Of a stretch of DNA of 64,000 bases, positions 54,741 to 63,738 are shown piece after piece. A program made the position numbers and the translations under genes. The notes below the pieces were generated by a model. The model was not told the DNA's origin, did not search any database, and saw only the letters and a program-made list of their open reading frames with translations. Source of the stretch: Streptomyces pilosus (lineage in GTDB: Bacteria; Actinomycetota; Actinomycetes; Streptomycetales; Streptomycetaceae); NCBI RefSeq assembly GCF_014649835.1, contig NZ_BMTU01000001.1, positions 868,001-932,000 of the forward strand. Reading direction: 5' to 3'. The stretch's first letter is position 1, and each line of letters opens with the position of its first letter.

Positions 54741-55207
54741 GGGGTCTCCGCGGGGATGAGGGCGGTTGGGGACACCGCGACGCTATACCGGCTCCCGTGC
54801 GCCGATCACCGTCAGCGCTCGACAAAGGCACGAACACGGACTTGGTGGACTCCGGACAAAGAAGGGTGACGGCCAGGGGTGCGAGGTGATGCCGGTCACG
54901 GAGGTGAGGTGGTTTCGCCAACACCCGGCCGGACATGGGCTGCTGTAGAAAACCGCCAAACGGTCCGCCGGGGTGCGCGGTCGCCGTCTCGCCCGTCGGT
55001 CGGCGTCTGGGCAGGGCGGGGGCCGTTTGCTAGCTTCGAGCCATGGTCGCCCAGTCCCGGAACTTCACCTCGCGTCGCCACGTCGACCTGCGACGCGTCG
55101 GCGCGGCCGCCTGTCGCCTCCGCTAGCGGGGCGGGCCGAGCGGATCCGGCGCGCCCCGACTCCCGTACGTCGGCGCAGTGTCGGACCCGTTCCCGAGGAC
55201 GTTCCCC
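54741..55207. other. bioY/ROK divergent gap with a leader ORF
   Basis: Contains the bioY control region (54741-54900), an A-rich stretch near 54947-54960 and, from 55043, a 27-codon leader peptide upstream of the ROK gene. Nothing else is evident. Confidence 0.55.
55043..55126 (+). CDS. Leader peptide of the HVDLxRV type
   Basis: 27 codons: MVAQSRNFTSRRHVDLRRVG then AAACRLR and TAG. The HVDLxRV core followed by Ala and a Cys belongs to a class of short Streptomyces ORFs placed upstream of sulfur-metabolism genes and thought to control them by translation-dependent attenuation. ATG at 55043, 82 bp before the ROK gene. Its role here is inferred from motif and place. Confidence 0.68.
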   Translation: MVAQSRNFTSRRHVDLRRVGAAACRLR

Positions 55208-56425
55208 ATGCTTCATACCGTGGCACCCCCTTCCCGTTCCCCCTCCCTCTCCGCCCCCGTACCGCGTGCCGCCGATCCCGACCGGCGGCGGACCAGTGCC
55301 CGTGTCGTGCTGCGGTGCGTGCTGGAGCACGGGCCGGTGGCGCGCAGCACCGTCGCCCGGCTCACCGGGCTGTCACCCGCCGCGGTGACCGACCACTGCG
55401 CCCGGCTGGCAGGGCTCGGGCTCGTCCGGGAGGCGGCGGCTCCCCGCCGTTCGGGCGGGGTCGGACGGCCGCACGTGCCGGTGGACGTGGACGCGTCGCG
55501 GCTGGTGGTGGGCGGGGTGCACGTGTCCGTGCCGTACACCACGGTGGCGTTGCTCGATCCGCGCGGCCGGGTGGTGGCCGAGCGGCGGCTGCCGCACGCG
55601 GACACCGAGCCGTCCCGGGTGCTGGCGCGGGCCGCCGACGCCCTGGCGGCGCTGCTGGACGGGTTGCCGGACGCCCGCCCGCTGGCGGTCGGCTTCGCGG
55701 CGGGCGGCTGGGTGGACCGGCAGGCCGGCACCGTCGTCGAGCATCCGCTGCTCGGCTGGCGGGACGTCGCGGTACGGGAGACGCTCGGCGCCCACACCGG
55801 CCTGCCGGTCCATGTGGACGGGCACGCGCGGGCGTTGGTCGGTGCGGAGCGGCTGTTCGGGCGGTCGGCGCGCGGCAGCCGCAGTGTGCTGCTGCTGTTC
55901 GCCGGCAACCTGGTCGACGCGGCGTTCGCCACCCATGACGAGGTGCACCACGGCCCCCGCTCGCAGGCGGGGACGATCGCCCATCTGCCGCTCGCGGGCG
56001 GTACCGAGCCCTGCCCGTGCGGCCGGACCGGCTGCCTGCAGGCCGAGTTGAGCGAGCGCACACTGTGCCGGCGGGCCCTGGAGGCCGGGATCCGCGGCGG
56101 CACGGACTCGGCGCGGGTCGTCGACGCGGCGGCGGCCGGGCATCCGGTGGCGGCGCGGCTGCTGCGGGAGCGGGCCCGTATGACGGGGCGCGCGGTGGGG
56201 CTGCTGACCGATGTCCTCAACCCGGAGAGCGTCGTCGTCACCGAGGCCGGTGTCCTGCACCGGCCGGACTGCCTCGCGGCGTTGCGCGGGGAGCTCGACG
56301 ACGAGCGGGCGGCCACGGTCGTCCCGGCGAGTTTCCCGGATTCGCTGCTGGCCGTGGCCGGTGGCGCGGTGGCCCTCGACGTCCTCTACCGGGACCCTCT
56401 CGCCGTTTCACCTGAGCTTAATTAA
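55208..56425 (+). CDS. ROK family regulator
   Basis: 405 aa. N-terminal winged helix-turn-helix (about 28-80: VLRCVLEHGPVARSTVARLT, SPAAVTDHCARLAGLGLV), then a ROK kinase-like fold with the zinc site in CPCGRTGCLQ (about 268). The sugar-kinase ATP motif (GFAAGGWVDRQAG) is degenerate, so a pure transcription factor is likely. ATG at 55208 behind GAGGACG; an upstream GTG (55178) is less likely. Lies directly before the sulfonate genes and is the obvious candidate for their control. Confidence 0.88.
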   Translation: MLHTVAPPSRSPSLSAPVPRAADPDRRRTSARVVLRCVLEHGPVARSTVARLTGLSPAAVTDHCARLAGLGLVREAAAPRRSGGVGRPHVPVDVDASRLVVGGVHVSVPYTTVALLDPRGRVVAERRLPHADTEPSRVLARAADALAALLDGLPDARPLAVGFAAGGWVDRQAGTVVEHPLLGWRDVAVRETLGAHTGLPVHVDGHARALVGAERLFGRSARGSRSVLLLFAGNLVDAAFATHDEVHHGPRSQAGTIAHLPLAGGTEPCPCGRTGCLQAELSERTLCRRALEAGIRGGTDSARVVDAAAAGHPVAARLLRERARMTGRAVGLLTDVLNPESVVVTEAGVLHRPDCLAALRGELDDERAATVVPASFPDSLLAVAGGAVALDVLYRDPLAVSPELN

Positions 56426-56470
56426 TTCAAAAACTCCGAATATTGACAGGCCTCTTCCCCGGACAGGAAC

Positions 56471-56506
56471 ATGCTGGTCATGAGCTGTCGCACCCTCTGC
56501 TGCTGA
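56471..56506 (+). CDS. Cys-rich 11-aa leader peptide before ssuA
   Basis: MLVMSCRTLCC then TGA, behind AGGAAC. Three of eleven residues are Cys, two of them at the stop: the pattern of a cysteine-responsive attenuator. It lies 130 bp upstream of the sulfonate-binding protein gene. The region 56507-56635 should hold the attenuating structure, but I see only weak hairpins. Confidence 0.6.
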   Translation: MLVMSCRTLCC

Positions 56507-56635
56507 CACGTTGACGCGCGAGCATCCGCAGCGTCCGTCCTCCTCTGCGTGAATTCTCTTCCGCGGTTCTTTCCGCCCTGAATTCCGTCTGCCTTCCTGC
56601 CCTGTGTCATGTGTGTGAAATCCGGGAGTTCCCTC

Positions 56636-57697
56636 ATGCCCGCACCCCCTGCGTCCCGTCTCGACCGGCGGCGCTTCCTCGCCTCCGTGCTCGGTGTCAC
56701 CGCCGCCGCCGGACTGAGCGGCTGCGCCGAGGCCGGCGCCGCGGCCGACGAGGCGTCACTGAAGGCCCCGCCGGCCAAGAAGGTCCCGGCCGGTACGAGC
56801 CTGAAGATCTCCTCGTTCGAGAACTTCCAGCAGATCCAGCTGAAGCTCGCCGGACTGGACGACCTGCCCTTCGAGGTGGCCGACTGGCTGAACATCGGGG
56901 CCGGTCCGGATGTCATCAACGCCTTCCGCGCCAAGTCCCTCGACCTCGCCAACAACGCCGGCATCCCGCCGATCCAGGCCCACTACCAGGGCTTCGACGC
57001 GAAGATCGTCGCGATCAACATCACCCGCAGGCCCAACTACCTCTTCGCCACTCGGCCCGGCAGCGCCATCCGCACGGTGCGGGACTTCCGCGGCAAGCGG
57101 CTCGCGTTCTCCCAGGGGCAGGCCCAGGGCGTCGTCCTGCTGCGCGCCCTGAAGGAGGCCGGGCTGGAGTACGAGGACGCCGAGCTGATCCCGCTGACCA
57201 GCAACCAGTTCCTCACCGCCCTGCAGTCGGGCCAGGTCGACATCGCGCCGCTCGGCATCAGCCAGGCGCCGTCCTACCTGAAGCAGTACGGGTCCCAGGG
57301 GGCCCGCACGATCCCCACCGACGTGGTGGACCTGCTCAACCTGCTGTGGGCGCCCACGACGGTGCTGGCCGACCGGGCGAAGGCCGCCGCGGTCGCCGCG
57401 TACATCCCGTACTGGGCCAAGGGCGCGGTGTGGCAGTACGAGCACCCCGACGTGTGGAACAGGGAGTACTTCGTCAAGACGCAGAACCTCACCCTCGCCC
57501 AGGCCGAGTCGATCACCGAACTCGCGAACAAGCCACTGTTCTCCCCCAGTTGGGACGAGGCGATCGCCTGGGAGCAGGAGACCGCCGATCTGCTGGCGGA
57601 GGGCGGCTACGTGAAGAAGTTCGACGTCACCACCCTCTTCGACCGGCGCTTCGAGTCCCTCGCCGCCGAGGCCGTACCCGAGGAGTACCGGACATGA
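56636..57697 (+). CDS. ssuA: Sulfonate/aliphatic sulfonate ABC transporter substrate-binding lipoprotein
   Basis: 353 aa. N-terminal Tat-like and lipobox signal ([20 protein letters not shown] then SGC) followed by a SsuA/NMT1-type periplasmic fold ([52 protein letters not shown]). Binds an organosulfur substrate outside the membrane. ATG at 56636 behind CGGGAG. Its TGA overlaps the permease start (ATGA), so the two are coupled. First gene of the module. Confidence 0.88.
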   Translation: MPAPPASRLDRRRFLASVLGVTAAAGLSGCAEAGAAADEASLKAPPAKKVPAGTSLKISSFENFQQIQLKLAGLDDLPFEVADWLNIGAGPDVINAFRAKSLDLANNAGIPPIQAHYQGFDAKIVAINITRRPNYLFATRPGSAIRTVRDFRGKRLAFSQGQAQGVVLLRALKEAGLEYEDAELIPLTSNQFLTALQSGQVDIAPLGISQAPSYLKQYGSQGARTIPTDVVDLLNLLWAPTTVLADRAKAAAVAAYIPYWAKGAVWQYEHPDVWNREYFVKTQNLTLAQAESITELANKPLFSPSWDEAIAWEQETADLLAEGGYVKKFDVTTLFDRRFESLAAEAVPEEYRT

Positions 57698-58554
57698 CCG
57701 CCGTGACCACGACCACCGCGACCCCGCCCGGGAGCACCGCGCCGTCCACCGCCGAGGAGGGGCACCGGGTCCGCCGGCGGCGGCGCCTCTCCCCCGGCAG
57801 GCGGCTGCCCGCCACCCGGCTGCTCGGACCGGCGCTCGTCCTCGTCCTGTGGGCCGCCGCCTCCGCCGCCGGAGAGCTCGACCCCGGCGCCGTCCCCGCG
57901 CCCTGGACGGTGCTGGAGACCGGCGCCCGGCTGTGGACCGAGGGCACCCTGGCGGACGACATCCTCACCTCGCTGCGGCGGGCGGGCTCCGGCTTCGTCA
58001 TCGGACTGACCGCGGGCATCCTCCTCGCCCTGGCCTCGGGGCTCAGCCGGACCGGCGAGGCGCTGATCGACGGCAGCGTGCAGCTCAACCGGGCGGTCCC
58101 CACCCTCGGACTGATCCCGCTGTTCATCCTGTGGCTCGGCATCGGCGAGACCTTCAAGATCGCGATCATCGCCATCGTCGTCTACATCCCGATCTACCTG
58201 AACACGCACGCCGCGCTCTCCGGCATCGACCACCGGTTCGTGGAACTCGCCGAGGTGCAGGGCCTGTCCCGGCTCGCGTTCATCCGGCAGGTCGTCGTCC
58301 CCGGCGCGCTGCCCGGCTTCTTCGTCGGACTGCGGCTCGGGGTGACCGGCTCCTGGCTGGGCCTGGTCGTGCTCGAACAGATCAACGCCACCAGCGGACT
58401 CGGCTACCTGATGTTCCAGGCGCAGAACTACGGCCAGACGGACGTGATCCTGGTGGGTCTCGTCGTCTACGGCATCTTCGGCCTGGTCTCGGACACCGCG
58501 GTCCGCCTGATCGAACGGAGGGTGCTGTCATGGCGCCGCACACTGAGCAGCTGA
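57694..58554 (+). CDS. ssuC: Sulfonate ABC transporter permease
   Basis: 286 aa. A 45-residue cytoplasmic start (Thr- and Arg-rich), then about six hydrophobic helices; the EAA coupling loop is in [20 protein letters not shown] with VVVPGALPG. Partner of SsuA and SsuB. ATG at 57694 overlaps ssuA; the 3' end overlaps ssuB by 25 bp. Confidence 0.92.
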   Translation: MTAVTTTTATPPGSTAPSTAEEGHRVRRRRRLSPGRRLPATRLLGPALVLVLWAAASAAGELDPGAVPAPWTVLETGARLWTEGTLADDILTSLRRAGSGFVIGLTAGILLALASGLSRTGEALIDGSVQLNRAVPTLGLIPLFILWLGIGETFKIAIIAIVVYIPIYLNTHAALSGIDHRFVELAEVQGLSRLAFIRQVVVPGALPGFFVGLRLGVTGSWLGLVVLEQINATSGLGYLMFQAQNYGQTDVILVGLVVYGIFGLVSDTAVRLIERRVLSWRRTLSS

Positions 58555-59246
58555 CCCGGCCCGCCGTGCGGCTGCGCGGCCTCACCCGGTCCTTCGAGGG
58601 ACGTACGGTCCTCGACGACATCGACCTGGACCTGCCGGCCGGACAGTTCACCGCGCTGCTCGGGCACAGCGGCTCCGGCAAGAGCACCCTGCTGCGCGCC
58701 GTCGCGGGCATCGACCACGGAGTCGCCGGCAGCGGCACGCTCACCGCGCCCGAGCGGGTGTCGGTGGTCTTCCAGGACTCCCGGCTGCTGCCCTGGCGGC
58801 GGATCCTGCCCAACGTGCTGCTGGGTCTCGACGGCAGGGACGCCGGGGAACGCGGCCGTGCCGCGCTCGCCGAGGTCGGCCTCGCGGGCCGGGAGCGCGC
58901 CTGGCCGAACGAGCTGTCCGGCGGTGAGGCGCAGCGCGCCGCGCTCGCCCGGTCCCTGGTGCGGGAGCCGGAACTGCTGCTCGCCGACGAGCCGTTCGGC
59001 GCGCTGGACGCGCTGACGCGCATCAAGATGCACGCGCTGCTGCGGCAGTTGTGGGAGCGGCACCGGCCGTCGGTGCTGCTGGTCACCCACGACGTGGACG
59101 AGGCGGTGGCCCTGGCGGACCGGGTGCTGGTGCTGGAACGGGGGCGGATCGGGCTCGACCTGACGATCGAGCGCGAGGCGGGTGCGCACGCGGCGTACCG
59201 GACGCGGTTGCTGCGGGCGCTCGGGGTGACCGAGGCCGTGGCGTGA
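58530..59246 (+). CDS. ssuB: Sulfonate ABC transporter ATPase
   Basis: 238 aa nucleotide-binding subunit: Walker [11 protein letters not shown]-loop [12 protein letters not shown], signature [13 protein letters not shown], Walker [14 protein letters not shown]-loop [11 protein letters not shown] at 58530 with GGAGGGTGC upstream; ssuC overlaps by 25 bp. ssuA-ssuC-ssuB form one transporter. Confidence 0.93.
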   Translation: MAPHTEQLTRPAVRLRGLTRSFEGRTVLDDIDLDLPAGQFTALLGHSGSGKSTLLRAVAGIDHGVAGSGTLTAPERVSVVFQDSRLLPWRRILPNVLLGLDGRDAGERGRAALAEVGLAGRERAWPNELSGGEAQRAALARSLVREPELLLADEPFGALDALTRIKMHALLRQLWERHRPSVLLVTHDVDEAVALADRVLVLERGRIGLDLTIEREAGAHAAYRTRLLRALGVTEAVA

Positions 59247-59379
59247 ACGCCCGCCGTCCCGCGCGCGCCGCCGCCCCCGCACCCCAAGCCCCGAACAGGC
59301 CCCGTCCGCACCCGCCGCACGGGCGGTGCACGGCCGCCCGTGCCCGCACGCCACTCCCCGTCCCGAAGGAGGGACCCCC

Positions 59380-60738
59380 ATGACCAGGAAGCTCCACCTC
59401 AACGCCTTCCTCATGAACACCGGCCACCACGAGGCCTCCTGGCGGCTGCCCGAGAGCGATCCGCACGCGCACGTCGACCTCGCCCACTACGTACGCCTCG
59501 CCCGCACCGCCGAGCGGGGCACCTTCGACTCGCTGTTCCTCGCCGACGGTCCCCAGCTGTGGAACAGCGTGGCCCAGCGCCCGGCCGGCGCGCTCGAACC
59601 GCTCACGCTGCTGACCGCGCTGGCGACGGCCACCGAACACATCGGGCTGATCGCGACCGCGTCGACGTCCTACAACTCCCCCTACAACCTGGCCCGCAGG
59701 TTCGCCTCGCTGGACATCATCAGCGGTGGCCGGGCCGGCTGGAACATCGTCACCACCGCCGGTACCCAGGCGGCCCGCAACTTCGGTCTGGAGGCGGAAC
59801 CCGCGCACGCCGAACGATACGCGCGAGCCGCCGAGTTCCTCGACGTCGCCCGCCTGCTGTGGGACAGCTGGGAGGACGACACCGTCGTCGCCGACAAGGC
59901 GGCCGGGGTGTGGGGGGACGACGCCCGGATCCACCCGCCCCGGCACCGGGGGACGTACTTCCGGGTCGAGGGCGCGCTCAACGTGCCCCGCACGCCGCAG
60001 GGATACCCGCTCCTCGTGCAGGCGGGCTCCTCCGAGGACGGCAAGCGGTTCGCCGCCCGGTACGCGGAGGCGGTGTTCACCGCGCAGCAGACCCTCGCCG
60101 GCGCGCGGGACTTCTCCGCCGACCTCAAGGCCCGTACGGCGGCGGAGGGCCGCGACCCGGACCACATCAAGGTGCTGCCCGGCATCGTGCCCGTCCTCGG
60201 CTCCACCGAGGCCGAGGCGCGGCGGCGGGAGCGGGAGCTGGAGGACCACATCGTGCACGAGCACGGGGTGCGCCACCTCGAGGAGTTGCTGCGCCTGGCG
60301 CCCGGCTCACTGGAGCTGGACGCCGAGCTGCCCGACGGACTGCCGCCGGAGGAGGCCATCGAGGGCGCCAAGAGCCGCTACACGCTCGTCGTGGAGCTGG
60401 CCCGGCGCGAGCGGCTCACCGTGCGGCAGCTGATCGGGCGGCTCGGCGGCGGCCGCGGCCACCTGACCTTCACGGGTACGCCCGAGCAGGTCGCCGACAC
60501 CATCGAGCGGTGGTTCTCGCTCGGCGCCGCCGACGGCTTCAACATCATGCCGCCCGTGCTGCCGTCCGGCCTCGACGCCTTCGTCGACCACGTCGTCCCG
60601 ATCCTGCGCGCCCGGGGGCTGCTCCGCACGGAGTACGGGCCGCGGCAGACCCTGCGCGAGCGCTACGGCCTCCCGCGCCCCGCCAACCAGCACACCGCCA
60701 CCGCCACCGCCGTCTCCCCCACCGCAGCCCTCGTCTGA
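59380..60738 (+). CDS. Flavin-dependent (LLM/NtaA-SnaA-DszA type) monooxygenase
   Basis: 452 aa, luciferase-like fold: KLHLNAFLMNTGHHEASWR, SLFLADGPQLW, ATEHIGLIATASTSYNSPYN, SGGRAGWNIVTT, LLVQAGSSEDGKRFAARYAE, PEQVADTIERWF. This branch uses reduced FMN and acts on sulfones (DszA), NTA or other compounds. In this setting desulfonation or sulfone cleavage is likely. ATG at 59380 behind GAAGGAGGGA. No flavin reductase gene is nearby, so FMNH2 must come from elsewhere. Confidence 0.88.
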   Translation: MTRKLHLNAFLMNTGHHEASWRLPESDPHAHVDLAHYVRLARTAERGTFDSLFLADGPQLWNSVAQRPAGALEPLTLLTALATATEHIGLIATASTSYNSPYNLARRFASLDIISGGRAGWNIVTTAGTQAARNFGLEAEPAHAERYARAAEFLDVARLLWDSWEDDTVVADKAAGVWGDDARIHPPRHRGTYFRVEGALNVPRTPQGYPLLVQAGSSEDGKRFAARYAEAVFTAQQTLAGARDFSADLKARTAAEGRDPDHIKVLPGIVPVLGSTEAEARRRERELEDHIVHEHGVRHLEELLRLAPGSLELDAELPDGLPPEEAIEGAKSRYTLVVELARRERLTVRQLIGRLGGGRGHLTFTGTPEQVADTIERWFSLGAADGFNIMPPVLPSGLDAFVDHVVPILRARGLLRTEYGPRQTLRERYGLPRPANQHTATATAVSPTAALV

Positions 60739-60768
60739 CCGGCCCCTTCCGGAAAGGAACCCGCACCC

Positions 60769-61665
60769 ATGACCGACCTCAAGATCACCAAGGTGACCGC
60801 GCACATCGGCGCCCAGGTCTCCGGCGTCGACATCTCCCAGCCGCTCGACGACGGGACCGTCGCCGCGATCCGCGACGCCCTGAACGCACACAAGACCCTC
60901 CTCTTCGACGACGTGAACCTCGACGACGAGGGACAGCAGGCGTTCGCCCGGCACTTCGGCGACCTCACCGGTGCCCACCCCACCGTCCCCGCCGTCGACG
61001 GCGCCCCGAGCGTGCTGCCGGTCGACAGCGAGGGCGGCCGGGCCGCCAACAACTGGCACACCGACGTCACCTTCGTGCTCAATCCGCCGCAGGCCAGCAC
61101 CCTGCGCAGCATCACGATCCCGCCCTACGGCGGCGAGACCCTGATCGCCGACGCGGCCGCCGCCTACCGCGACCTGCCCGAGCCGCTGCGCCGTCTCGCG
61201 GACACGCTGTGGGCGGAGCACACCAACGACTACGACTACGCCGTGCCGGAGGAGGCCGTGGACGAGCTGGAGGCGGCCCGGCGCGCCCAGTTCACGTCCC
61301 GTACGTACCGCACCGTCCATCCGGTGGTCCGGGTCCATCCCCTGACCGGGGAACGCGGGCTGTTCATCGGCGGGTTCGCCCAGCGCGTCGTCGGCCTGTC
61401 GCGGGGCGAGTCCCGCAAGGTGCTGGACCTGCTCCAGGCGTACGTCACCCGGCCGGAGAACGTGGTGCGCTGGCGCTGGTCGCCGAACCAGCTGGTGCTG
61501 TTCGACAACCGCATCACCCAGCACTACGCCATCGACAACTACGGCGGCCTGCCGCGCCGGCTGCACCGGGTGACCGTCGCCGGTGACATCCCCGTCGGCA
61601 TCGACGGCGAGCGGTCCTACGCGGTCGAGGGGGACGCCTCGCACTACACGTCGGTCGCGGCGTGA
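60769..61665 (+). CDS. TauD/TfdA family Fe(II)/2-oxoglutarate dioxygenase
   Basis: 298 aa. Iron ligands H and D in NNWHTDVTF (about 96-99), distal His in ITQHYAIDN (about 251) and the 2-oxoglutarate Arg in RRLHRVTVAGD. Hydroxylates an alkyl sulfonate or sulfate so that sulfite/sulfate is released. ATG at 60769 behind GGAAAGGAACC, 30 bp after the monooxygenase gene. With ssuACB it completes an organosulfur use module. Confidence 0.92.
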   Translation: MTDLKITKVTAHIGAQVSGVDISQPLDDGTVAAIRDALNAHKTLLFDDVNLDDEGQQAFARHFGDLTGAHPTVPAVDGAPSVLPVDSEGGRAANNWHTDVTFVLNPPQASTLRSITIPPYGGETLIADAAAAYRDLPEPLRRLADTLWAEHTNDYDYAVPEEAVDELEAARRAQFTSRTYRTVHPVVRVHPLTGERGLFIGGFAQRVVGLSRGESRKVLDLLQAYVTRPENVVRWRWSPNQLVLFDNRITQHYAIDNYGGLPRRLHRVTVAGDIPVGIDGERSYAVEGDASHYTSVAA

Positions 61666-61719
61666 CCGGGACCCCGCAGTAACCGGATCATCACCCTCCG
61701 GATGACTGCCGTCCACATG

Positions 61720-61772
61720 CTGGGCGGTCTCCCCGTGAACGCGCGGAGGCCGCCCAGACTGGGCGGCGTTTT
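61720..61772 (+). terminator. Attenuator-like pair of hairpins upstream of the second permease
   Basis: Segment A (61720-61732, CTGGGCGGTCTCC) can pair with B (61745-61757, GGAGGCCGCCCAG, one G-U). B's 3' half can instead pair with C (CTGGGCGGC, 61759-61767), giving an 8-bp hairpin followed by GTTTT. A:B and B:C exclude each other, as in a transcription attenuator. It lies 31 bp before the permease start. It may also simply terminate the sulfur operon. Confidence 0.65.
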
Positions 61773-61802
61773 GTCATCTCCCGCATTGGACGAACCGCGC
61801 CC

Positions 61803-63182
61803 ATGCCCAGCACCACCGTCGAGACGCCCCCGAAGCCGGACGGCGCCTCCCTCTCGAACGGCCTGAAGCAGCGCCATCTGTCGATGATCGCCCTCGGCGG
61901 GGTGATCGGCGCCGGCCTGTTCGTCGGCTCCGGCGCGGGCATCGCCGCCGCCGGGCCCTCCATCGTCCTCGCCTACACCCTCTCCGGCCTCCTGGTGATG
62001 CTGGTGATGCGAATGCTGGGTGAGATGTCGGCGGCGCACCCGTCGTCGGGTTCCTTCTCCGCGCACGCCGAGCGGGCCTTCGGCCCGTGGGCCGGGTTCA
62101 CCGCCGGCTGGGCCTTCTGGGTGCTGCTGTGCACGGCGGTGGGCCTGGAGGGCATCGGCGCCGCCAAGATCGTCACCGGGTGGCTGCCGGGCACGCCCGA
62201 GTGGGCGTGGGTGGCACTGTTCATGGTGCTCTTCTGCGGCACGAACCTCGCGGCGGTGAAGAACTTCGGCGAGTTCGAGTTCTGGTTCGCCGCCCTGAAG
62301 GTCGGCGCGATCGCCCTGTTCCTGGGCCTCGGCGTGCTGGCCCTCGCCGGCGTGCTGCCGGGCACCGACTCCCCGGGCGCCTCGCACCTCACCGACTTCC
62401 TCCCGCACGGCGGCGAGGGCCTGGTGATCGGGCTGCTCGCCTCCCTCTTCGCCTACGGCGGCCTGGAGACGGTGACCATCGCGGCGGCCGAGTCGGAGGA
62501 CCCGGTCAAGGGCGTGGCGAGCGCGGTCCGCACGGCGATGTGGCGGATCGCGCTGTTCTACATCGGCTCGATGGCGGTCGTCGTCACCCTGGTCCCGTGG
62601 GACGACCCCGCGGTCGTCGAGGACGGCCCCTACGTCGCCGCCCTGGACCGCCTCGGCATCCCGGGCGCCGGCCAGCTGATGAACGTGGTGGTGCTGGTGG
62701 CGCTGCTGTCCGCGATGAACGCCAACATCTACGGCGCCTCGCGCATCGGCTACTCGCTGGTGGAACGGGGCCACGGCCCCAGGGCCCTGAGCCGGGTGTC
62801 GGGCGGCGTGCCGCGGATCGCCGTCCTGGCCTCCTCCGTGTTCGGCTTCCTGTGCGTGCTGCTGAGCTACTGGCGTCCCGACGACGTGTTCACCTGGCTG
62901 CTGAACATGATCGGTGCGGTGATCCTGGTCGTCTGGATCTTCATCGCCGCCTCCCAGCTGCGGCTGCGCCGCCGGCTCGAGCGCGAGACGCCCGGGAAGC
63001 TGACGGTGCGGATGTGGGCCTTCCCGTGGCTGACGTGGGTGGCGCTGGCCGGCATGGCGGCGGTCTTCGTGCTCATGGCCCGGGAGCCGGACACCCGGGT
63101 GCAGCTCTACTCGACGGGCGGCATGACCCTGGCGCTGGCGGCGGCGGGATACGCCTGGCAGCGGGCGCGCGCCCGGGGCTGA
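61803..63182 (+). CDS. Amino-acid permease (APC superfamily), second copy
   Basis: 459 aa, about 12 helices; LKQRHLSMIALGGVIGAGLF and MRMLGEMSAAHPSSGSFSAH are close in sequence to the permease at 49802-51307. Other motifs: GLETVTIAAAESEDPVKGVA, GASRIGYSLVERGHGP. ATG at 61803; the leader carries a hairpin pair that may control it. Substrate unknown; sulfur amino acids or glutathione breakdown products would fit the place but are not shown. Confidence 0.9.
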   Translation: MPSTTVETPPKPDGASLSNGLKQRHLSMIALGGVIGAGLFVGSGAGIAAAGPSIVLAYTLSGLLVMLVMRMLGEMSAAHPSSGSFSAHAERAFGPWAGFTAGWAFWVLLCTAVGLEGIGAAKIVTGWLPGTPEWAWVALFMVLFCGTNLAAVKNFGEFEFWFAALKVGAIALFLGLGVLALAGVLPGTDSPGASHLTDFLPHGGEGLVIGLLASLFAYGGLETVTIAAAESEDPVKGVASAVRTAMWRIALFYIGSMAVVVTLVPWDDPAVVEDGPYVAALDRLGIPGAGQLMNVVVLVALLSAMNANIYGASRIGYSLVERGHGPRALSRVSGGVPRIAVLASSVFGFLCVLLSYWRPDDVFTWLLNMIGAVILVVWIFIAASQLRLRRRLERETPGKLTVRMWAFPWLTWVALAGMAAVFVLMAREPDTRVQLYSTGGMTLALAAAGYAWQRARARG

Positions 63183-63207
63183 CCCGCCCGCCCGACCGAT
63201 CGCCTCG

Positions 63208-63237
63208 ACGGCCCCCGCGCGGACGCGCGGGGGCCGT
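63208..63237 (+). terminator. Terminator after the second permease
   Basis: A 13-bp stem ACGGCCCCCGCGC/GCGCGGGGGCCGT, loop GGAC, followed by TTTC; 26 bp past the stop. Confidence 0.9.
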
Positions 63238-63240
63238 TTC

Positions 63241-63310
63241 GCGTGCCCTGTCCCTGCGCCCTGTCCGTGTGTCCTGTCCGTGCGCCCTGTCACTGCGCCC
63301 GTTCCGCGTG
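63241..63310. repeat. Imperfect tandem repeat of CCCTGTCC/CGTGC words
   Basis: Units of about 12-16 bp such as GCCCTGTCC and GCGCCCTGTCCGTG repeat four to five times. Non-coding, between a terminator and the next gene's control region. Likely slippage-prone. Confidence 0.7.
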
Positions 63311-63352
63311 TCCGCGGGCCGCCGCGCGACGCCTGCCGCTGCTAGCGTGTAG

Positions 63353-63369
63353 TTGCAAGTAGTGTGCAA
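63353..63369. promoter_or_regulatory. Dyad TTGCA-N7-TGCAA
   Basis: TTGCAAGTAGTGTGCAA in an otherwise GC-rich gap upstream of the small CxxC gene. It could be an operator or contain promoter elements. A hairpin GCCCCCGCGAG/CTCGCGGGGGC lies after it (63429-63457). Confidence 0.5.
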
Positions 63370-63428
63370 TAAGCGTCCTGCCTCGTGGTCGTCTTCTCAC
63401 CGTTCACCCGGCAGGCGGAAAGAGGGAG

Positions 63429-63457
63429 GCCCCCGCGAGGACATGACTCGCGGGGGC
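63429..63457 (+). terminator. Leader hairpin upstream of the CxxC gene
   Basis: A perfect 11-bp stem (GCCCCCGCGAG with its complement) and 7-nt loop, 36 bp before the GTG start. Either a terminator/attenuator or the end of a short untranslated RNA starting near 63380. Confidence 0.65.
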
Positions 63458-63492
63458 TTCCGGTATGCGGCGATCCGGGTCATCGTTGGGCG

Positions 63493-63735
63493 GTGGCGAC
63501 AACCAGGACGATGACGCTGCTCTGCTCGACCTGCGGCGGCCCGCACCAACACCGGCTGATGACCCCGCAGGAACAGGCCCGGGCCAAGCAGCAGCTGGGC
63601 CTACGGGCCGTGTACGACCTCTGGCTCTGCGAGAACGTGGTGGACGCCGAGTCCGGCCGGCGCTGCCGGACCCTGCGCCGGTGGGGGCGGACGAATCCGT
63701 TCCCCAGCCCCGTCAAACTGCTGCCGCCGGAGTGA
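63493..63735 (+). CDS. Small CxxC zinc-binding-type hypothetical protein
   Basis: 80 aa from GTG at 63493 (ATTRTMTLLCSTCGGPHQHR follows) or 74 aa from ATG at 63511. CSTCGGPHQHR and a later LCENVVDAESGRRC could bind zinc. A small actinobacterial protein of unknown function, with an aromatic/basic middle (RAVYDLWLCE). Convergent with the thioredoxin-like gene; stops are 3 bp apart. Confidence 0.7.
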   Translation: MATTRTMTLLCSTCGGPHQHRLMTPQEQARAKQQLGLRAVYDLWLCENVVDAESGRRCRTLRRWGRTNPFPSPVKLLPPE

Positions 63736-63738
63736 GCC

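Noticed and set aside
61681..61800. A leader peptide before the second permease
   Set aside because: The ATG at 61702 opens a frame without a stop before the permease gene, and no Cys or other regulatory codon run is evident.
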